Shown piece after piece: positions 60,660 to 64,000 of a stretch of 64,000 bases of DNA. A program made the translations under genes and the position numbers. The notes under the pieces were generated by a model, which searched no databases, had not been told where the DNA came from, and saw only the letters and a program-made list of their open reading frames with translations. The stretch is from the NCBI GenBank assembly GCA_025055235.1, contig JANWYN010000064.1, positions 1-64,000 of the forward strand, read 5' to 3'. The DNA comes from Candidatus Roseilinea sp. (lineage in GTDB: Bacteria; Chloroflexota; Anaerolineae; J036; Brachytrichaceae). Each line of letters begins with the position of its first letter. The first letter of the stretch is position 1.

Positions 60660-63323
60660 ATGAACAGTGCACCTGCCAAGCGGCCATCGTTGCTCTTCAT
60701 CATCGCCGGCCTGAATGCCCTCGTCGTTAGCGGGCTCGTCCTCGGTTCGATCTTCCCCCTGGCTGCGCCGGCTGCGACTCCGGCGCGTGTGTTTCGGTCA
60801 GCGAGGCTCTCGAGCGGGACGTGGACGCCGCCCTCGCCCCGCAGTCAGCCGGCCACCCATCAACCCACGCCGTGGGACGCCTTCTTGGCGTTGCAAGCGC
60901 GCGCCGGCGCGCCGCTGCACGCACAGTGGGATCCGGTGACCGGCATCCCAGAATTCCTCACCCCTGGTGATCCATCTAAGCGCCTGCCCTACACGCCCAC
61001 TGCGGCGGAACGCGGTAACCCGGTCGCCATCGCGCGCGGCTTTTTGGACGCCAACCGCGCGCTCTTCAAGCTAGGCAGCGCTATGGAGGAGCTGACCCTG
61101 CTGCGTATCGAGCCAGACACGCAGTTGAACTACGCGCATGTCCGGCTGAACCAGACCTACAAGGGCCTGCCGGTGTTCGGCCGGCAGCTCGTGGTGCACC
61201 TCGATCCCAACGAAGCAATCGTCGCGGTCAACGGGCAGTATGCCCCCGGCATCAACGTCGAGACGCAGCCGGCCTTGACCAAGGCGGAGGCCGAGGCGCT
61301 GGCCGTCCAGGACTTGATGAACAACCAGTTCACGCCCGACGAGGCCGAACGCGCCGAGATTGAGGTCTACAAACATCGCACTGCGCTGACGGTGTATGTG
61401 GACGGCAACAACAAGGCCACGCTCACCTGGCGGGTGAAGATTCTGAGCAAGTCGCCACTGGGCGAATGGGACTTCTTCGTCAACGCGCGCCGGCCGGTGG
61501 TGGTGCATCAGGTGCAATTCGCGCACCCGGCGATGCGCCGCCTGACCTACTCTGCGCGAAACAGTACCAACATTCCAGGGCGGCTGGTCATTGACGAGGG
61601 CCAGCGCTCGCGCGACCCGATCGCTCAGGCTGCGCACGACGGCGCAGCCAAAGTGTACGAATACTTCTGGACCAAGTTCAAGCGCGACAGCATTGACGGG
61701 CGTGGCATGCCGCTGGTCTCGACGGTGAACTACGGCAGCGATCCGTCCGACGCCGAGAACGCAGCGTGGATTGGCGAGGCACAGCAGATGATCTACGGCG
61801 ACGGCGGGCGCATCTTCCGGCCGCTGCCCTACGGCCTCGACGTCGTGGGGCACGAGTTCACGCATGGCGTGATTAACAGCACCGCCGACTTGATCTACGA
61901 AGGCCAGTCCGGCGCGTTGAACGAGTCATACGCCGATATATTCGGCGCGTTGATTGACCGCGGCAACTGGTCCATCGGCGAAGCAGTGGTCAAGTCGCCG
62001 CCCTATCCGGCGCCCACGCTGCGCAGCTTGGAAGACCCCACGCTGGGCGGCTTGTACGACCCGCGCAACCCGCTGGCCGGCGTCGGCCAACCGCGCACGA
62101 TGCGCGAATATGCGAACCTGCCCATCAGCCGGCGCGCCGACAACGGCGGCGTGCACATCAACAGCGGCATCCCGAACTACGCCGCATACCTGATCGCCAA
62201 GACCATCGGCTTGGAGAAGATGGAACAAATCTACTACCGCACGCTGACGCAGTACTTGACGCCGCGCAGCAACTTCTTGCAGGCGGCCAACGCAACCGTA
62301 CGCGCAGCGGCGGACTTGTATGGCCAAGCCGAAGTGGACGCGGTGCGCAACGCCTTCAACCAGGTGGGCATCAACATCGGTGGCGATGCTGCGCCACGCC
62401 CGCCCGCTGCAAGCGGCCCGCCGGTGGATGCCAAAGGTGGCGCGCAGACCACGCCGGCGCCGTTGCCGTCCGGCTGCGTCGAGGTCGTCGCCGATGGCGG
62501 GTTCGAATCGAGCAACCCGTGGGTGCAGGAATCGAAGAGCCAGATCATTGATTCCGAGTTGCCCTACGCCGGCGACCGCAGCGCCTGGTTGGGCGGCACC
62601 GACCAGGAAACCATCCAGATCATCTACCAGCAAATCCGCCTGCCGGCTAACGCCACGCGCGTGGAGTTCAGCTACTACCGGTTGATCCACGAAGAGATGG
62701 CCGGCGGCTTGTTAGGCTCGCTGTTCGGCAAGCCCGACCCGGCGCGGTTCAGTGTGCTGGTGGCCAACGAGCGCGGCGACCTGCTGGGCGCAATCGAGCA
62801 GTTGACTTCTCAAGGCGGTGACGACACGTGGCGCCGCGCGCGCTTCGACGTGTCGGAGCTGGCCGGCAAGACCATCCGGCTGGCCTTTGCCGCCGAGAAC
62901 CCGCGCGGCAACGTCAGCAGCTTCTTCGTGGACGAGGTCAGCATGATCGCCTGCACGACCGGCCAAGGGCCGGCCGCGCCGCAGACATCAGCCGGCAACC
63001 TGGTCTATCTGCAGGGCAAGGTGACCGATGCTGACACCGGCCGGGGCATCTACGGCGCGCAGGTGTTCATCATGAAGCCGGGCGTGAGCGCTGCTCAGGC
63101 CGCGGCGGACGACACCGTGACCTCCGATGAGGTCAGCGCTACCGCGGTCACCGACCAGAGCGGCTTCTTCCGCACCGACAAGCCGGTCCAAATCGGGCAG
63201 ACGTATAGCGTGATCATCATCGCGCGCGGCTATCGTCCCATCGTCGCCAACGATGCGGCATCCGTGCCGGGCAACGCTTCCAACCCCTTCCCGCTGGATG
63301 CGACTATGCGGCGTAGTAGGTGA
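60660..63323 (+). CDS. Secreted M4 metalloprotease (thermolysin-like) with C-terminal domains
   Basis: 887 aa. Signal peptide (LLFIIAGLNALVVSGLVLGSIFPLAAPA), propeptide with FTP/PepSY features (LTLLRIEPDTQLNYAHVRLNQTYKGLPVFGRQLVVH), then the M4 catalytic domain: zinc site GHEFTH (about 397-402), Glu of GALNESYADIFGALID and the active-site His of NNGGVHINSGIPNYAAYL. A beta-sandwich/CBM-like domain (about 604-766) and a carboxypeptidase-regulatory-like domain (about 780-880) follow. Degrades proteins outside the cell. Preceded by GTGGAG 5 nt from ATG. Confidence 0.93.
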   Translation: MNSAPAKRPSLLFIIAGLNALVVSGLVLGSIFPLAAPAATPARVFRSARLSSGTWTPPSPRSQPATHQPTPWDAFLALQARAGAPLHAQWDPVTGIPEFLTPGDPSKRLPYTPTAAERGNPVAIARGFLDANRALFKLGSAMEELTLLRIEPDTQLNYAHVRLNQTYKGLPVFGRQLVVHLDPNEAIVAVNGQYAPGINVETQPALTKAEAEALAVQDLMNNQFTPDEAERAEIEVYKHRTALTVYVDGNNKATLTWRVKILSKSPLGEWDFFVNARRPVVVHQVQFAHPAMRRLTYSARNSTNIPGRLVIDEGQRSRDPIAQAAHDGAAKVYEYFWTKFKRDSIDGRGMPLVSTVNYGSDPSDAENAAWIGEAQQMIYGDGGRIFRPLPYGLDVVGHEFTHGVINSTADLIYEGQSGALNESYADIFGALIDRGNWSIGEAVVKSPPYPAPTLRSLEDPTLGGLYDPRNPLAGVGQPRTMREYANLPISRRADNGGVHINSGIPNYAAYLIAKTIGLEKMEQIYYRTLTQYLTPRSNFLQAANATVRAAADLYGQAEVDAVRNAFNQVGINIGGDAAPRPPAASGPPVDAKGGAQTTPAPLPSGCVEVVADGGFESSNPWVQESKSQIIDSELPYAGDRSAWLGGTDQETIQIIYQQIRLPANATRVEFSYYRLIHEEMAGGLLGSLFGKPDPARFSVLVANERGDLLGAIEQLTSQGGDDTWRRARFDVSELAGKTIRLAFAAENPRGNVSSFFVDEVSMIACTTGQGPAAPQTSAGNLVYLQGKVTDADTGRGIYGAQVFIMKPGVSAAQAAADDTVTSDEVSATAVTDQSGFFRTDKPVQIGQTYSVIIIARGYRPIVANDAASVPGNASNPFPLDATMRRSR

Positions 63324-63392
63324 GGTGATGCGGGTGAGGTGATGATTGATGATTGATGATTGGAGATTAGAGTTAGAGATTGGCTGAGCGCT
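63323..63392. repeat. Heptamer element (GTGAGGTGAT / GATTGAT / GATTAGA words)
   Basis: gtgaggtgatgcgggtgagg, then three tgattga words and gattggagattagagttagag. Joins two word families. Begins at the protease stop codon. Confidence 0.85.
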
Positions 63393-63404
63393 GGGTGAAC
63401 GAAT

Positions 63405-64000
63405 ATGGCTGAGCAGCAACCAACCGAGCAGCAAACCGAACAGCGATACTGCTGTATCACCGGCGAGCCGGTGTACCCGCCCTACAACATTCTGGGCGGC
63501 CGGGTGTATAGCGACCGTGCCTTCGCAATGGTGAACAAGCCCCATCCCGGCTTCTGGCGCGCCGTGGTCGTGCAGTTGGTCGGCATGGCGATCTTCGCCG
63601 CCGTCGTGGCGCTCCTGGCTAACCTGATCACCGAGCCGACGCCAACGGTGCGCATCCTGCTCGGGCTGTTCCTAGCCGTCGTGCCCACGGCGCTGTGGAT
63701 GGGTTACTTCTATCGCCAAGACCGGCTGGAGCCGGAACCCAAACATCGCCTCGGCTTGGTGTTCATGACCGCGCTGCTGCTGACGGACGTGATCGCACGC
63801 CGGCTGATCTACGACTGGTTTCGTATGCAGGAGTGGGCAGCTTATAACTTCTGGACGTCGCTCGCCGCTTCGATCCTCATCACCTCGGTCACCTACACCG
63901 CCATCACCTACGTCGCCGTGCGCATGGTGTATGCGACCGACGAATTCGACGAGCGCATGGACGGCGTGGTGTACGGCTCGGTCGCCGGCCTCGGCATCGC
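63405..64000 (+). CDS. PrsW family intramembrane metalloprotease (3' truncated)
   Basis: 198 codons seen; the gene runs off the window. N-terminal YCCITGEPVYPPYNILGGRVYSDRAFA carries a Cys pair, then four membrane helices and the PrsW signature WMGYFYRQDRLEPEPKHRLGL. PrsW proteins are Glu-dependent intramembrane proteases (anti-sigma factor cleavage in Bacillus); substrates here are unknown. The ATG lies in the flank of a heptamer element. Confidence 0.85.
   Translation, partial: MAEQQPTEQQTEQRYCCITGEPVYPPYNILGGRVYSDRAFAMVNKPHPGFWRAVVVQLVGMAIFAAVVALLANLITEPTPTVRILLGLFLAVVPTALWMGYFYRQDRLEPEPKHRLGLVFMTALLLTDVIARRLIYDWFRMQEWAAYNFWTSLAASILITSVTYTAITYVAVRMVYATDEFDERMDGVVYGSVAGLGI

Overview
The window is high-GC bacterial chromosome. 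Gene content and style suggest a Chloroflexota bacterium, probably Anaerolineae-like. The hints are a complex I operon with lgt behind it, DUF4230, UMF1, PrsW and DUF4058 family proteins, a triple OB-fold secreted protein family, and dense low-complexity intergenic repeats. Taxonomy is inference; there is no rRNA or tRNA gene in the window. Both ends cut genes: an ABC transporter at the left and a PrsW-like protein at the right.

Layout. 1-8 kb: end of an ABC transporter, an NTP_transf_5 protein, phosphofructokinase, a GNAT-like protein, a ChlI/ChlD-type chelatase gene pair joined by a convincing -1 ribosomal frameshift signal, a monothiol glutaredoxin-like protein and a DUF4230 membrane protein. 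8-27.6 kb (minus strand): one long complex I locus in the order nuoABCDE-x-F-x-x-GHIJK-x-LxxxM-lgt-cytochrome c. The inserted genes are a retropepsin-like protease, a nucleotidyltransferase, a secreted OB-fold protein, a sugar-kinase-like phosphotransferase, a dienelactone hydrolase and an MntA/HepT toxin-antitoxin pair. No nuoN is seen. 27.6-39.3 kb (minus): a large FAD/Fe-S oxidoreductase, a UMF1 transporter, a sulfite-oxidase-like enzyme, an AI-2E family permease, a type III polyketide synthase, MutS2 and an ornithine-cyclodeaminase-like enzyme. 39.6-49.2 kb: Trm112-like protein, a second OB-fold protein, a FecR-like protein, biotin carboxylase, leuB, DUF4058 and a lytic transglycosylase. 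49.6-64 kb: an enolase-superfamily enzyme, adenosine-specific kinase, UspA, a glyA-gcvT one-carbon operon behind a ZTP-type riboswitch and terminator, a GH42 beta-galactosidase, a repeat protein built from MliC-like and YbaY-like domains, an M4 metalloprotease and the start of PrsW.

The most unusual feature is a dispersed family of roughly 30-140 bp elements built from degenerate 7-bp words. Many are arranged as foldbacks, and each copy uses its own word. In the nuo operon every larger gap (about 70-130 nt) holds one such element, while the other junctions are tightly coupled (overlap to about 20 nt). The same elements also lie in frame inside the FAD/Fe-S oxidoreductase (three times), mutS2, glyA and gcvT. 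A second repeat class is a MITE-like element of about 330 bp, with two diverged copies in opposite orientation (39.3 and 57.8 kb), and mosaic fragments of it elsewhere. The repeats inflate several apparent N-termini, so starts were chosen downstream of them.
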